Shown in pieces: positions 50,956-62,615 of a stretch of 64,000 bases of DNA. The notes under the pieces were generated by a model. That model did no database searches. It saw only the letters and a list, made by a program, of their open reading frames with translations, and was not told the origin of the DNA. This stretch comes from Brachionus plicatilis. Its lineage: Eukaryota > Rotifera > Eurotatoria > Ploima > Brachionidae. The stretch covers positions 95,254-159,253 of the forward strand of contig QEOQ01000690.1 in NCBI GenBank assembly GCA_010279815.1, given 5' to 3'. Made by a program: the position numbers and the translations under genes. The first letter of the stretch is position 1. Each line of letters opens with the position of its first letter.

Positions 50956-51963
50956 ACTAAGGCTGTTGTTTTTTTTGACGCTTATATTTATTTGATTGTA
51001 TATTAAATTTTTAATAGAAAACTTTGATATTTTTTGTTGTTAAAGAATTAGATAAAGAGAAAAAAAATTTTAGTGTTGAATTTTTTCAAATGTTTAAAGT
51101 GACCAGCTTACCTTGAGTTTCTAGATTCTCGAACAAAAATAGAGCCTATGAAAACTTAATTTCGTAAAAAATTAAAAGTTACCCCAATTTAAAAAAACTT
51201 ATCTAATGTTTGATATAAATAGCAATAATAAAATTATCTCTTTTTAAAATAACTATGATCTATCAATAAAAATTTCAATCAATTTCATTAAAATAAATGC
51301 TTATCAAATAAAATAAAGAATTTTTTTCAACATTTAAAAAACTGCTAATTTTTTTATTTTGAATTTAAATTAAAAAAATTCAAGCTCAAGCTTTCTTTAT
51401 TTGATGATATTAATTTGATTTTTACAGAATTTAAAAAAAAAATCAATAAATTTCGATGTTTTGCTTTATTAAATAATTTTTTTAAGCAAATTTATAAATT
51501 TTTATAAATTATTTTTATTAGTATTTTTTATAAAATTAAATAAATGAAGTGTAAATCGGTCTTCATGGCATAGGCCTGGTTTTGATTAACCTTGAAAAAG
51601 AAAAGAAAATCTATTTTTTCTTAATAAAGAAAACCGGATATTTTTTTTCAGAATAAAAAAAACGGGATGATTTTACTATTTACCCAAAATTTTTCACCAC
51701 ACTGCTATGTTAATAAAATAAACCTCTAAATTAAAGTTAAGACTAATTTATTAAAAAAACCTTAACCTTCTTTGTCAATATTGCTAAGTACTTTTATTAT
51801 TCTTATTCACAGAAAATCTTTATTTAGAGATCAAATGTTTTTTAAAGACATTTTTTTTTGCTATTCATTTTTTAGTAATTTAAATTTATGTTTATTTGCA
51901 TTTATTATACTCATTTGTTGATTCTACTAAAGTGAAAATTAAAATTTTAAATTTTAATGGAAA
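50956..51963. other. Intergenic region between FBXO42 and RRP36
   Basis: This 1 kb of AT-rich DNA has no open frame or repeat that I can name. It should hold the FBXO42 3' end and the RRP36 promoter. A short ATG (51957) just before the RRP36 start opens a 6-codon frame out of phase. Confidence 0.6.
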
Positions 51964-53009
51964 ATGGCAAAAAATAATGGAAAAAATTTAAATAAAGATT
52001 TTGAAAATGTGGTCAGCTCTGACGATGACGACGAGCAAAGTTTAAATGAACAAAGTGAATTAGAAACTAATGAATCTGATGAAGATAACTTATCAGAAAT
52101 AGAAGAAAATTCAAATTCGGATCAGGCCGAGTCAAGTGAAGATGATGAACCTACAACAAGCAACAATGACGGATTCCGTAGTGAAATCACAAGCGAGTTG
52201 AATTCTATGACTTTTGAACAGATTCAGCAATTACAAAACAAGCTTGGTCTAAAAAAATTCAAAGAAGTTATGCAGGAAAAATCAGCCCCTGATGAAATGA
52301 AAAATTTTAAGCGATTAAACAAGAATAGACCTCAAGAGATAAGCTCGAAAAAGCCTGTGTCCACATTCAGAAACGTTTTTCAAGCAAAGAAAAAGGAATT
52401 TGTAGATCCGCGTTTTAATGCTGCAATTGGAGATTACAGGCCAGAAGTCTTTAGGAAAAGATATGGTTTTATAAATGATATGAGACAAAATGAAAAGCAG
52501 GTAAATTTAAAAAAAAATTGAATTATTTTTTGTAGTAAAAATATATATTGGACTTATTTTTTATAAGATGTTAGTGGAAGAGTTAAAAAAAGAACAAGAC
52601 CCGGAAAGAAAGGAACAAATAAAATCTGCACTCACTAGACTGGTAAAATAATAGCATTAAATTTTCAAAAAAATTCTAATTAAACTAAAGAAACATCAAA
52701 TTGAGTCATTCAAAGAAAGTGAAAAGAAGCAGGACTTTAGTAATAAATTGAAAAAAATTGCTAATGACGACGCCAAAGAAGGCAAAAAACCTCATTTTGT
52801 AAATAAATGTAATTTTAGAATCTTCTGTTTATGAAAATGTCATTATCAAATTTTTTTTTAAAGCCGAACAAAAGATTCTTGTGCTGGCTGAGAAATACAA
52901 AGAGCTCAAAAAGTCGGGTAAAATTGAGCAATTTTTGGCTAAAAAAAGAAAAAAACAGCTTTCAAAGGAAAAGAAAAATTTTTACACCAAACATTTACGA
53001 TTTGTTTAA
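51964..53009 (+). CDS. RRP36: rRNA-processing protein RRP36
   Basis: Four exons: 51964-52500, 52568-52642, 52691-52808 and 52864-53009, with introns of 48-67 bp. All joins are in phase, giving 291 residues. A highly acidic serine-rich N-terminus precedes the conserved block NKNRPQEISSKKPVSTFRNV and FVDPRFNAAIGDYRPEVFRK, then a lysine-rich coiled segment and HFVNKSEQKILVLAEKYKEL, ending in a basic tail (KIEQFLAKKRKKQLSKEKKN). This is the RRP36/C6orf153 family, a nucleolar factor for early cleavages of pre-rRNA in the SSU processome. The start is preceded by a possible short upstream frame. The codons are AT-rich, unlike the GC-rich UNC13 and RAD54L2 exons. Confidence 0.94.
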
Positions 53010-55185
53010 AAATAAATTTCAAATCAAAAATATTTTTTTATTTTATTTTTAGACCAAAAATAAATCTGTTCCTTACCTTTCATTTTAATTTTCCTCACAA
53101 AAAATTCATCAGGAATAGAATTAATGGTAAAAGAAAATTTTTGAGATAAAACACTCAAATGTTTCTTAAAGAATTACTCCAGATTTCCTTCGAATTAATA
53201 AATTCAATTCAGCCATGATTTAATTGTTTTATAGTTAAATTAGCTATTGATGAAATCGAATTTACTTTTGGAAGATACAAAAATATTTGGATTAAATTTT
53301 TATTTGAATATTAAAAAAAAATTAAATTCTTTCAAAAGCTCAATTTTGATATTAAAATTTTTGTTCAAATTAAGAAATTATGTAAATTTTGAAAATTAAA
53401 AATTTTTAACAAAAAATAAAATTATTTTTATTAATTAATTAACTAATTGATCTGACATTGGAAATTTTTTAGCAAGGTTCCAATTTTTTACACTATAAAT
53501 AATGACATACTTTTATGATTGATATTGTGATTTTATTGCGTATCTTTCTCGACATAGAATAGAAGTTTGATAAATTTTTCAAATTTTAGAATTTAATTTT
53601 TAATAATTTTTCTCACAAAATTTATTTAAAATTTTTAAAATATTTCATAATTTTAAATCCTGATACTAAAAAGTTCATTTTCCGAAAGATTTTTTAATTG
53701 CTTAATCTCAATGAGGTAAAAGTTGATACAGGTACCATTTTGCTCAAAAAAACTTAATTTGAAAATGTTAAGCTGTATTTTTATATAATTAAGCCAAGAG
53801 CCAGATTTAAAATATTTGATTCAGGAGCGGTGATTAATTTCGATAAAACCAATTTTAATTAATTTGTGATTTACTTTGAATTTTTTTCAGCTTAATACGG
53901 CATCTTGAAGTTGCTGATCAATTCAAAATATCATTTCAATTCAAAAATTTTATTCTTAGATAGTAAACTTAATATTTGATTTAACTTAAATACAGTCCAT
54001 TGTCCATTGATTAAACAGTCCATTGATAATCGATTTTAATATTTAAATGTATTAGCTTATTTTTTGTAAAGTTTATTTAAGATTTTTTATTTCAAAAGTA
54101 TTTGTGTTTAGCATTTACAATTATATTTAAAAAAGAAATTCAAATAAAAAATTCCAAATAAGTAATAAATGAAAATAAAACTTTACAAAAAATCAGTCAA
54201 CTATATTGAAAATCGATTTTATCAATGTATTGAGAGAATGTTTTTTCAATTTTTTCTTATTTTCTAAATCTAGATTGCATGTAAAGCATGTTACATTAAA
54301 ATTATTTACTTTAAATCAAAGATTTATTTTAATATCTAAAGATTAATTTTGGCAAAATGTTATTTATTGTACATTTTTATATTTTTATATTTTTACATTT
54401 TTACATTTTTGAGAGAAGAAAAAAAAATCTAAAAAAATTTTCATTCAAGAAAAGTAATAATAATTTCGCAATTACTTAAAAAGGAGTTTTAGAAAAATTT
54501 AAATGTAAAAACCAAGGGTAATTTTTTGAAAATCCCTTTTAATTAATTGCGAATTTTTTATAACTTTTCTTGAATGAAAATTTTTTTAGATTTTTTGATT
54601 TTGAGATTTTTTTTTCTTCTCTCAAAAATTTAAAAATGTAAAAATATAAAAATGTACAATAAATAACATTTTGCCTTAACTTTTTGAATTGAAATGATAT
54701 TTTGAATTGATCATCAACTTCAAGATGCCCTTAACACGTTTTTACATTTAAATTAAAAATCAAAGGCTTCGTGATTATCGCTAAAATTTTTAATAAAAAA
54801 AAAACACCTTTATTGAAACTAATTTATTTGTCAATTCGAATTTTTATTAAAGTAAATCTAATAATCCAAATAAAAAAATATAATTATATATATTTATGTT
54901 TTGTCACTAATCGGTTTTTTTTAAGCCTAAAAAGTAAGAAAATTTTGATATGATCGTTATCTATTAATTAATTTTGTTAAATTTAGACAGAGAAATTTAA
55001 GTTATTAAAATTAATAAAAAAGAAAACAGGAATATTTAATTGAACATCCATCCAAATTTATCAGCAGAACTAAAATATAGGTTAAAAAAATAATTTTTCT
55101 CAGACTAGCATTTAAGTTATCTTTTGAAAAATGATAACTACTAAAAGCAGAATAGAAAATATTACTGCCAAAATAGATAAAAAAA
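53010..55185. other. Intergenic region between RRP36 and the glycosyltransferase
   Basis: It is dominated by the inverted-repeat element at 53892-54734. The remaining AT-rich DNA shows no gene. Open frames at 54771-54953 and 55011-55205 (minus) are low-complexity chance frames. Confidence 0.6.
53892..54734. mobile_element. Long inverted-repeat element bounded by TTAA
   Basis: The outer arms at 53900-53952 (GGCATCTTGAAGTTGCTGAT, CAATTCAAAATATCATTTCA) and 54679-54730 are inverted copies. Inner arms at about 54351-54474 and 54540-54678 pair as well (GGCAAAATGTTATTTATTGT; TTTTCTTGAATGAAAATTTT). TTAA lies at both edges (53892-53895 and 54731-54734), as expected for piggyBac-type insertion, but the few bases next to it differ between the ends. 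There is no transposase frame. It may be two nested foldback units. Confidence 0.65.
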
Positions 55186-56515
55186 ATGAAATTAAAGCTT
55201 TTCATTTTTTTTGCAGCAATAGCCTTGTGTTTTATTTTAAACTTTTCAGTATTAATGCACTATAAATTAAACCAAGTAATTTATTAATATTTTTTTGTTT
55301 TTTTGTTTAAATTAAAATTTTTAGAAAGACAGTTTTTCAAAAGTAAACCACATCACATCAATATTCCAAAGTGTTGAAAACGAAGGCGATATTTATTCTT
55401 ATTCAGCATTTACACTCGATAACTTCTATCCATCCGAATCGGGAATTTATAAAAGAAATACTTTTAAACTAACCGGTATACGAAAAAACGATTTATATTC
55501 AGTCATCAATGCAAGTATTCTGCATTTGAATCTCAATTCTGCTAAAAATCATGTCTGGACTGATTTTGTCATTGGTTTTACCAGATCAGATCCCATTAAT
55601 GGTTTTGAATATAAATTATTTTTTAAATATAATAATTCAAGTTGTTGTGAAGTCGTTAAAATACAAAGACCACTTTCTCCGTTGATTTTTAAGGAAAAAT
55701 TAGAAGATAGAAAAAAATATATAAATTTTTTAGTTCCACTGAATACAGATGATTCTAGTTTTGCTAAGTTAAAAAGATTTTTAAGAATTTTTATTGAAAT
55801 AACATTGAAAAAAGACCAGGCCAAGAATTTATTAATTTTAATAATTGGCTATTCAAATGAAGAACAAACCAAAAGGTTTGATGATTTGGTCAACCATTTT
55901 TTTGACCGCTTTAATCTTAATTGTGTTAAAATACTTAAAATAAAAATGAGTGTATTTTCTCGCGCAGAATTGTTGAACTTTGGTGCCATGAGCCTCATGG
56001 CAGATGAATTAATGTTTTTTTGTGACATAGATGTGGTGTTTAATGAATTTTTTCTAGAAGCATGTAGATCAAATGCGATCGAAGGAGAACAAGTATTTTA
56101 TCCGATTCTTTTTAGCTATTACAATCCAGTGATGTTGGAAAAAGTTTACAATTTAAAATCTGCTCAACAAGACTTTAAAATTGATAAATTTTCCGGATAT
56201 TTTAGAACTACAGGATTCGGTATGGTTTGTGTTTATAACAAAGATTTTCATCAAATTGGTAGATTCGATGATTGGAAAAGTAAAGATTGGGGCGGAGAAG
56301 ATTTGTTTTTATACCGAAAATTTATCAAGTCAAATCTGAAAATATTTAGAGCAATAACGCCAGGTTTGTTTCATATTTATCATACGAAAAAATGCGACAA
56401 AAAATCACTTGATCAAAAACAGTTTAAAAATTGCATCAAAGCTAAAATTTTTAACGAAGCGTCTCATGAAACTTTTGGAATGCTTTATTTTAATAATATA
56501 AATTTTTCAGAATAA
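55186..56515 (+). CDS. Chondroitin N-acetylgalactosaminyltransferase / chondroitin synthase family glycosyltransferase
   Basis: Two exons, 55186-55275 and 55325-56515, joined in phase 0 across a 49-bp intron, give 426 residues. Exon 1 is a type II signal anchor (KLKLFIFFAAIALCFILNFS). The catalytic CHGN domain has FSRAELLNFGAMSL, the metal-binding DxD motif FFCDIDVVF at about residue 264, NEFFLEACRSNAIEGEQVFY, FRTTGFGMVCVYNKDF and WGGEDL at about 351, followed by the H..H segment FHIYHTKKC. These enzymes transfer GalNAc from UDP-GalNAc in the Golgi to start or extend chondroitin chains. The size suits CSGALNACT or a short CHSY/CHPF-like member; which one cannot be fixed. The stem region is short and divergent. 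Confidence 0.88.
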
Positions 56516-57062
56516 ATTTTTTTGGCTTATACTATTGTTAATTTTTTTTTTTAAATAAATATGAAATCAAACAGTTTTAGTATTATTACTTTATATTTTT
56601 AATTAATAAAAATAAATTACTGTCAATAGGTTATACGAGATAAAGATGTTAAAATTATACTTTTAAGATTTTAAATTATAGTTTTTTTCAAATTAATTGA
56701 AAATCGAAAAATTATTTACTGACCAAAAATTTTTCTAAACGACTTTTTGTCTTAAAGAAGTTAAAAATACTCGAAATCAAGAATTTTACCTATGCTTCAT
56801 AAATCAAAATTTAATATAAGACGTTTAATCACCCTGCTTTTAAGTTGACATTTATATTTAATAATTATATTTAAAACTAAATATTGTTGAAGACAATTAC
56901 GGTAGACTCGAAGATACAACTGCAGTCATTTAGCATGTGTTACGATTTTTTTCAAAAATAGTTTAAAAGGCGGACTAAAACTGAATTTTCTTTTAGAATG
57001 TCCCATTAAATGAGCAAAAAATAAACAAAATTTTATTTTTCTTAAAAAAATAGATTTCAAGA

Positions 57063-57840
57063 TTAAATACGTGGATTAAAACCCCTCTTTTTAGGAATTT
57101 CGATCTGTGTCTCGGCTTCCGGAGTTTTTCTCTTAACTGACGTGGGCTGTGTTTCAGAAGTTAGTGGTGTAGTTAATTGAAATTAAACAACATGGATTTC
57201 ATATTCATCTTGGTTTTTTGATTTAAAATTGGGGTTTTATTTGGTTTAAATTAAAAATATTATTCGTTTCTTTTGCGCTAAATTCTGGAAGTTGTGCTGG
57301 GCAGGACAGTCGGCTCACCTGTCTTAAGATTCTCAAAAATTTGTTGTTCTTCACCCGTCATTAAATCATCTTCATTTAACTCTACTTTCTGTTCTGTTAT
57401 TGTAGCCTCTACCGATGTTGATCCATCTTCTGCAAAAATAGCTTCTTAATCAGACTTGTTTATAAGTCACAGTTTAAGTCTAAGACACAAAAATTTAAGT
57501 CAAAGTTATGATTTGAACTAAAATTTTTATCAATATCTGCTTCATTTGGACCAGTTGAAAGAATTTTTTTCTAAATCTGGTTACATTAACAGACCACATA
57601 GGTCAAGATTAACAGCCAGGAATTTGGAAGCAACTTCTTTATTGGTATCAAATATGGATTTATTAAATCATTGACTTGACTTGACTTAAGACTTGTGACT
57701 TAAAAACAAGTCTGTTCTTAATTATCTGTAAGTAGCGAATTCGCTTCCTCAAGCTCAGTATAATTGTCTACGTATGAATTTATTGTCACTTTTTTCTTTA
57801 GTATTTCCTTCAAAAGACCGTGTAAACTTTGAAAGTCAAC
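57063..57840 (-). pseudogene. Possible small gene disrupted by a MITE (unrecognised protein)
   Basis: On the minus strand, block 57840-57723 (after AATTTAG) reads VDFQSLHGLLKEILKKKVTI then NSYVDNYTELEEANSLLTDN. Block 57429-57319 (TTTTTGCAG acceptor, GTGAGC donor) reads DGSTSVEATITEQKVELNED then DLMTGEEQQIFENLKT. Block 57136-57063 joins it in phase as VKRKTPEAETQIEIPKKRGF, NPRI, stop. The MITE at 57451-57714 sits between the first two blocks. With the MITE removed, the two read in the same frame apart from one TAA at the insertion site. The composition (acidic middle, basic nuclear-signal-like end) looks protein-like, but I do not recognise a family and no start codon was fixed. Confidence 0.4.
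57451..57714. mobile_element. hAT-like MITE of the CAGAnTTGTTT family, 264 bp
   Basis: The ends CAGACTTGTTTATAAGTCAC and GTGACTTAAAAACAAGTCTG are inverted repeats. The 8-bp flanks TTCTTAAT (57443-57450 and 57715-57722) are identical. Length and termini match the element at 36701-36965. The interior is rich in AAGTC motifs. It is non-coding and interrupts the gene-like sequence described at 57063-57840. Confidence 0.9.
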
Positions 57841-58231
57841 CTAAATTTTTTCACCATTTATTCTATGTGTATCAATATCACAATCAATAAAACTTTAGAT
57901 TTAAAATCAACCCAAAGCTGACTCAGTCATTCTAAACATTTTGAAACAAAATTTATTGACCCCATACCCCATTTTTTTAAAGAACAAAATGACGCTTTTA
58001 AATTCGAAAATTCAAATTTAAGGCACGGATCAAATCCAGAAATCTATTTTTCTAATAAAAATAAAATTCTATTTATTAAAATTTTGTATATTTTAGAGAA
58101 AAAAAATAATTAAAATTAATAAAAAAAAATATTTTTAAAAAATTAATTCGAAACAAATGTTAAATGACTGAATTTAAACTGAACTTTCATTTTTTACACC
58201 CGCAGTATAAAACTCGAGTTTACGGTAAGAA

Positions 58232-58445
58232 ATTTTTATTAAAGTTTCGAAACAACCGCATGCGGTAAAATTAAGTTTTTAAGGAAAATAATTAGAGATA
58301 ATTAAAATTTTAATTTTTATTTAAAATATCGAATTTTTTGAACCAATTTTTAATCAATTTTTTTCTTTTTTAAAAAAATGTTTTTTTTTTCATTAAAAAC
58401 TTAATTTTACCGCATGCGGTTGTTTCGAAACTTTAATAAATTAAA
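58232..58445. repeat. Near-perfect 45-bp inverted repeat with CCGCATGCGG cores
   Basis: Arm 58232-58280 (TTATTAAAGTTTCGAAACAA, CCGCATGCGGTAAAATTAAG) and arm 58393-58440 are almost exact reverse complements separated by about 110 bp. Each arm also contains the self-complementary CCGCATGCGG and TTTCGAAA. The structure sits in a GC-richer transposon-like patch (about 58190-58705), with TTTACGGTA at 58219 and 58687. Confidence 0.8.
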
Positions 58446-59213
58446 ATCGACCTATAGCGGCATTTAAATGCTTATTTTAATTTTTTTTTTCGCGGTTATG
58501 AATCAGTTTATGGTGCGGTAAAACGACAATTTCTTGGGTTTACCACACGGTAATTACCGGATCCTGTCTTAGGCGCGAAAAATCTTTTTTATTCAATTTT
58601 AATTTTTTTTAACATGAAATGACTGGGATTAGCCGCATTGCGGTAGTGGCAGGGCTAGGTATTAACTGCTGCGCCTATGCGCAAGGGTTTACGGTACATC
58701 TTTGAATTTTTAAAAAGAGGTTGTCTCTTTAAATGTTCTTGCTCACAATCTAAAATAGCTGGGAAAATTTCATGGAAAGATTTAATGCCAAAAAGAAGAT
58801 GTTGATATTGTTCAAACAAGATTATAATTCACAAAAGCATTTTTCCAATTTTTATTTTTTGAAATTTTTAAAAATTGTGTTTTTTTAATTTATTTAAAAA
58901 AAAAATAGATAAAATATTGTAAAAAGAAATTTTGATTTAATTTGCTTATTACTATTCTTAAAAGATATCTTCAATATTAAAAACAGAAGTTAGTGAAGTG
59001 GCACAAATTTTTAAAACCATATTTTTATTTAGCCTGGAAGACTTGTTCCAGTTTTCAAATCGGCAGTAATTAATTCAAGCTTTATAAAGGCGATTTTTTC
59101 TTTTAATATCTGATTTCATCAATAGAAAAACATTACTAAAATAAAATTAATGCCATGCTTTCTCTGGATTAATGAAATGATGTCATACTTTACCTGTTGT
59201 TTTTAGTTAAAAA

Positions 59214-59685
59214 ATGGACCCGAAATGGATTTTGGCCGAAATTCACTAGGGCTCAGTGCCATCCTATAAATATTATATTCAAAATTTAATAAGCTTTTGA
59301 ACAAAACCATCAGCAAAGCGTTTGTTTCTTTATGCACAAGTCTCTTTTCAACAAAGATATTTGGCTAAATACAATAAGACTTATTTTATTTGATTCAACA
59401 CAATTAAGTTACTTTGAATAATAGAAAATGTTATGGAAATTTACAAAAAGATAAAAAATTAAAAATATTTTTAAAAAATATGACCATTAAAAAAGAAACA
59501 ATCAAAAAAAATGTAAGACTTAGTTAAAAAAAATTAGCCTTGATACAAAATTTAAAAAATTTAATCAATAAGAATTTTTAAAATCAATTCTGTTAAATAT
59601 TTAAAAAAGCTCATCAAATTTTGCATAAAATAATCATAGGACGCTACCGAGCCGTAGTGTATTTCGGCCAAAAAATATCGGTCCT
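59214..59685. mobile_element. MITE-like element with about 60-bp inverted ends
   Basis: The left end GGACCCGAAATGGATTTTGG, CCGAAATTCACTAGGGCTCA and the right end (reverse strand) GGACCGATATTTTTTGGCCG, AAATACACTACGGCTCGGTA are similar for about 60 bp. The centre is AT-rich and non-coding. No clear duplication was found. Confidence 0.65.
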
Positions 59686-59933
59686 TTTTTTAGCAATATC
59701 CCTCTGTCTCTGATCATCTAAAAAACGAAATAATAACAAAATTTTATTAAAATTATAATATAAGATATCTGATTAGTACTAGTAATCTAATAGATAAAAT
59801 CAATTAAAATTTTATTTCAAATTCAAAAATTTGAAAAACTTAATGAATAAAAAAAACCGAGTTTTAAATAATTATGTAATTGTTATATAATAACATAATC
59901 TTTTAAACAAAAAAAATAATATAATACAGGTTT

Positions 59934-62615
59934 TTAATTTTGTAATTTTCTCAAAATAGCCTGTTTGATTAAATCACGTTGCATTGTTTTTTCGCATAAC
60001 TTTAATGCAGCGCAAGTAACATCAGGATCCAAGTCAGAAGCAATCAATTGAACGACATAAGGTCCATATTCATTAATAAAAGCCGAACACTATTAAAAAA
60101 TGGACGATAAATTTTTAAATTACTTTTTCAAGTTAAATTTACTTGGTCTTTTAAAGTGTCCGGGAACAAATTACAAACCAGCAGAAGCTCTTTGGTAATT
60201 TGTTCCTCAGTTTTATTTTCCTTTAATTTGTTGTCAATCATTTCAGCAACATACAAACATAAGCTGCATTGTAAAGTTTTGTTTCCCAAAACAACTGGCT
60301 CATCTACATGTCTGACTTCATTCCTGTTTTCAACTGGCCTAGCCGGAACAACCTCAATCATATTAACCAATGCATCCTTGTTGTTTTCAGCTGGACAAAA
60401 TCGAATCTTGGAGCACACTTGTACTGGCTCAGAAAATTTGTCCATAAAGTTAATTAACCTAACACCATGTCTATCGACCATCGAGTCACAATGAGCCCGG
60501 TAGCTTTTTGGAATGAGCTTGCAGACATTCGAAATTGTGAACTCAATAGCTTTTTCTGTTTTGTCCAAACTGTACTCATTGCTAATGTATTGGATGGAAA
60601 ATTGGCACACAGTGCATCGAATGCTCATGCCCCTTGACCCTTCGACTCTTTCCACAGCTGATTTTTCCTTTTGCCAAACCAGACTGCTTTTATGCTTGAA
60701 CAGGTCGGTTTCCTCGCCAAACAATGGGCCTTTTTCACTGTTGCTACACAACTTCATGAAGGTGCACACTTTTTGTGGTGGCACTTGGCTGGTGAGCAGA
60801 TTTAAAATTATTTCGCCATAAGTGGTGACAAAGTCAGAGCATTCGCCGCGAATCGACACCGGCATTACATGTTGGCAAACATAGCTCATCCATGCTTCGA
60901 TCTCCGGAATAGTTGAATTCTGAGTGATGTATTTTTCAAGGACAGTGATCAAAAATTCACACATGACACAGTACTGTGTACTCTGGGCGCCGGTCTCTTG
61001 CGCCACAACTTCATTGTAGGAAGAACACATGCCAATCATTACACACAATTGGGCCGGATGAACATCTCGCGCAATAATGTCCAAAAACAATGGACCATAG
61101 GCATCAATCAAAGTCTTGCACAATTCACGCGATTTGCCAATTTTCTGGCACAAATTGCCATCGATATAAGTCAAAATTTTAGCTTGGGACCTTTGGTCAG
61201 CAAGCATCTTTTTAACCTGATTGAATACCACCTTGCACAAAGTACAATTGAGAGGGTTTCTCACATTTAGATCATAGAATTTGGGTTCACTTTGTTCAAC
61301 TTGAATTTTTAGACACAGACCCATGGCATGGCAAACCATCGCCGGATCAACTGATTTTATCAAAAGTTCAATTATTTCAGCGCCCTCTTGCTCAACATAC
61401 TCAACACATGTGTTGTTCAGAGTGCCCAAACGACCACACAATTGATGCTCAATAAAAGTGAGCACTTTTTTGCTGTCAGTTTTGGTTTCAATCATGTATT
61501 TGGCAGCGTTCATTACAATGGTGCACAATTCGCATCCAACGCCCATGGTGCGCTCTAGTTCGCCCACCAAACTGTTGCTTTTTTGGCCAGACAACAGCTC
61601 AGAGTTGACCTGAACAGTCTGAATTGGACTCTTGACCACAACATCCTTGTCATTTAGAACTGTAAAGCTAATTGAATCAATCAAATTAATGGTCGGTTCA
61701 GAGACCAATTCCAGACTTGCGTCCGAGCATTGTTTCAGCACTCTGCATATGATCCCCGGGTCCATGTTGTTTCTAAGCATGTTGTAGATTTCTGGCAAAT
61801 AAGTGTCCACTTCTTTGGTGCACAAGTCTGTCAGGTTCTGCGAGGGCAAGAGTGTGCAAGCGCCCTCCAAATAGTCTCTGACATTTATTTCGGTGGAATT
61901 TTCCAGAATAGATTGCCTCAATTTTTGGAATATGTACAAACAAAAACCGCATGTTTTCTCTGAGTTTAGCTTGGCGCTTTCTGAATCAATTGAGTCCTTT
62001 AGCTTAAATTTAAGTCTTGACCATTGGCTAAAGCAAGTGTCCAGAGAGTCGCAGCGTTTAGCTGTTTCCAATGTGTCGCACCAGTTTCTCGGATGAATGC
62101 CACATTTAAATCTAGAGTCGAATTTATACTCTATGTGATTGTGGTCAACCAACTTATGCTCATTGCACTGATCCAACAGAGTACAGATTGATTCACTTGG
62201 CTTTTTAGATTTTTAATAAAATTTAAAATTTTTTTTTTTTCTTTTTTTACCAAATTGTGGTGCTTTAGCTCTTGGATTTGCTGCTTAAAGTTGTCAAATT
62301 GGCATCTAGACAAGTCCGAGTTTAAGCAGCTAACACAGTTGGTACAAGCGTTTGGCTTGTTGCTTAATTCTAGTTGCTTTTTGCTTGTATAGCTCAAATG
62401 AGTGGTCCATACTGTTTGCAGACAATGTTTGAACGCATTGCATTCATTTGCGTTCTGAATAGATTTACACCAATATGATGGACCGCGGACACACTGGTCA
62501 GCTTTGGAGTAGCCTGATAAATGAAGATGGTGGTTATTATGTTGATAAATTAAAAAAATGCTCAAGAAATACCTAGACTGAGGACCGAAATTGCCAAAAA
62601 CAAAATTTTTAGCAT
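59934..62615 (-). CDS. PSAP: Prosaposin-like multi-saposin precursor
   Basis: Four exons on the minus strand: 62615-62573 (signal peptide MLKILFLAISVLSL), 62513-62251, 62200-60143 and 60089-59934. The joins are in phase and give 839 residues. A saposin A-type domain (QCVRGPSYWCKSIQNANECN) is followed by a short Cys-rich linker and a second A-type domain (KCGIHPRNWCDTLETAKRCD). Six saposin B domains start at about residues 186, 325, 421, 513, 631 and 747, each with the six-cysteine pattern beginning CxxC (CGFC, CELC, CTLC, CVMC, CTVC, CSLC). N-glycosylation sites (NST, NLT, NNT) recur in the first half of the domains, as in vertebrate prosaposin. Processed saposins are lysosomal activators of sphingolipid hydrolases. 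Vertebrate prosaposin has four B domains; six is more, as in some invertebrates. No C-terminal A-type domain is present: the protein ends soon after the sixth B domain. The last B domain is split by the final 53-bp intron. Confidence 0.95.

Larger units (their letters stand above)
56516..59933. other. Intergenic region between glycosyltransferase and prosaposin (tail-to-tail)
   Basis: It holds a decayed small gene candidate (57063-57840), a hAT-like MITE, a perfect CCGCATGCGG foldback (58232-58445) and a further inverted-repeat element (59214-59685). A GC-richer patch at 58600-58700 (CGCATTGCGG, CTGCGCCTATGCGCAAGG) may be the end of a transposon that starts near 58190. An AATAAA at 56554-56559 lies 39 bp after the glycosyltransferase stop. 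Confidence 0.6.
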
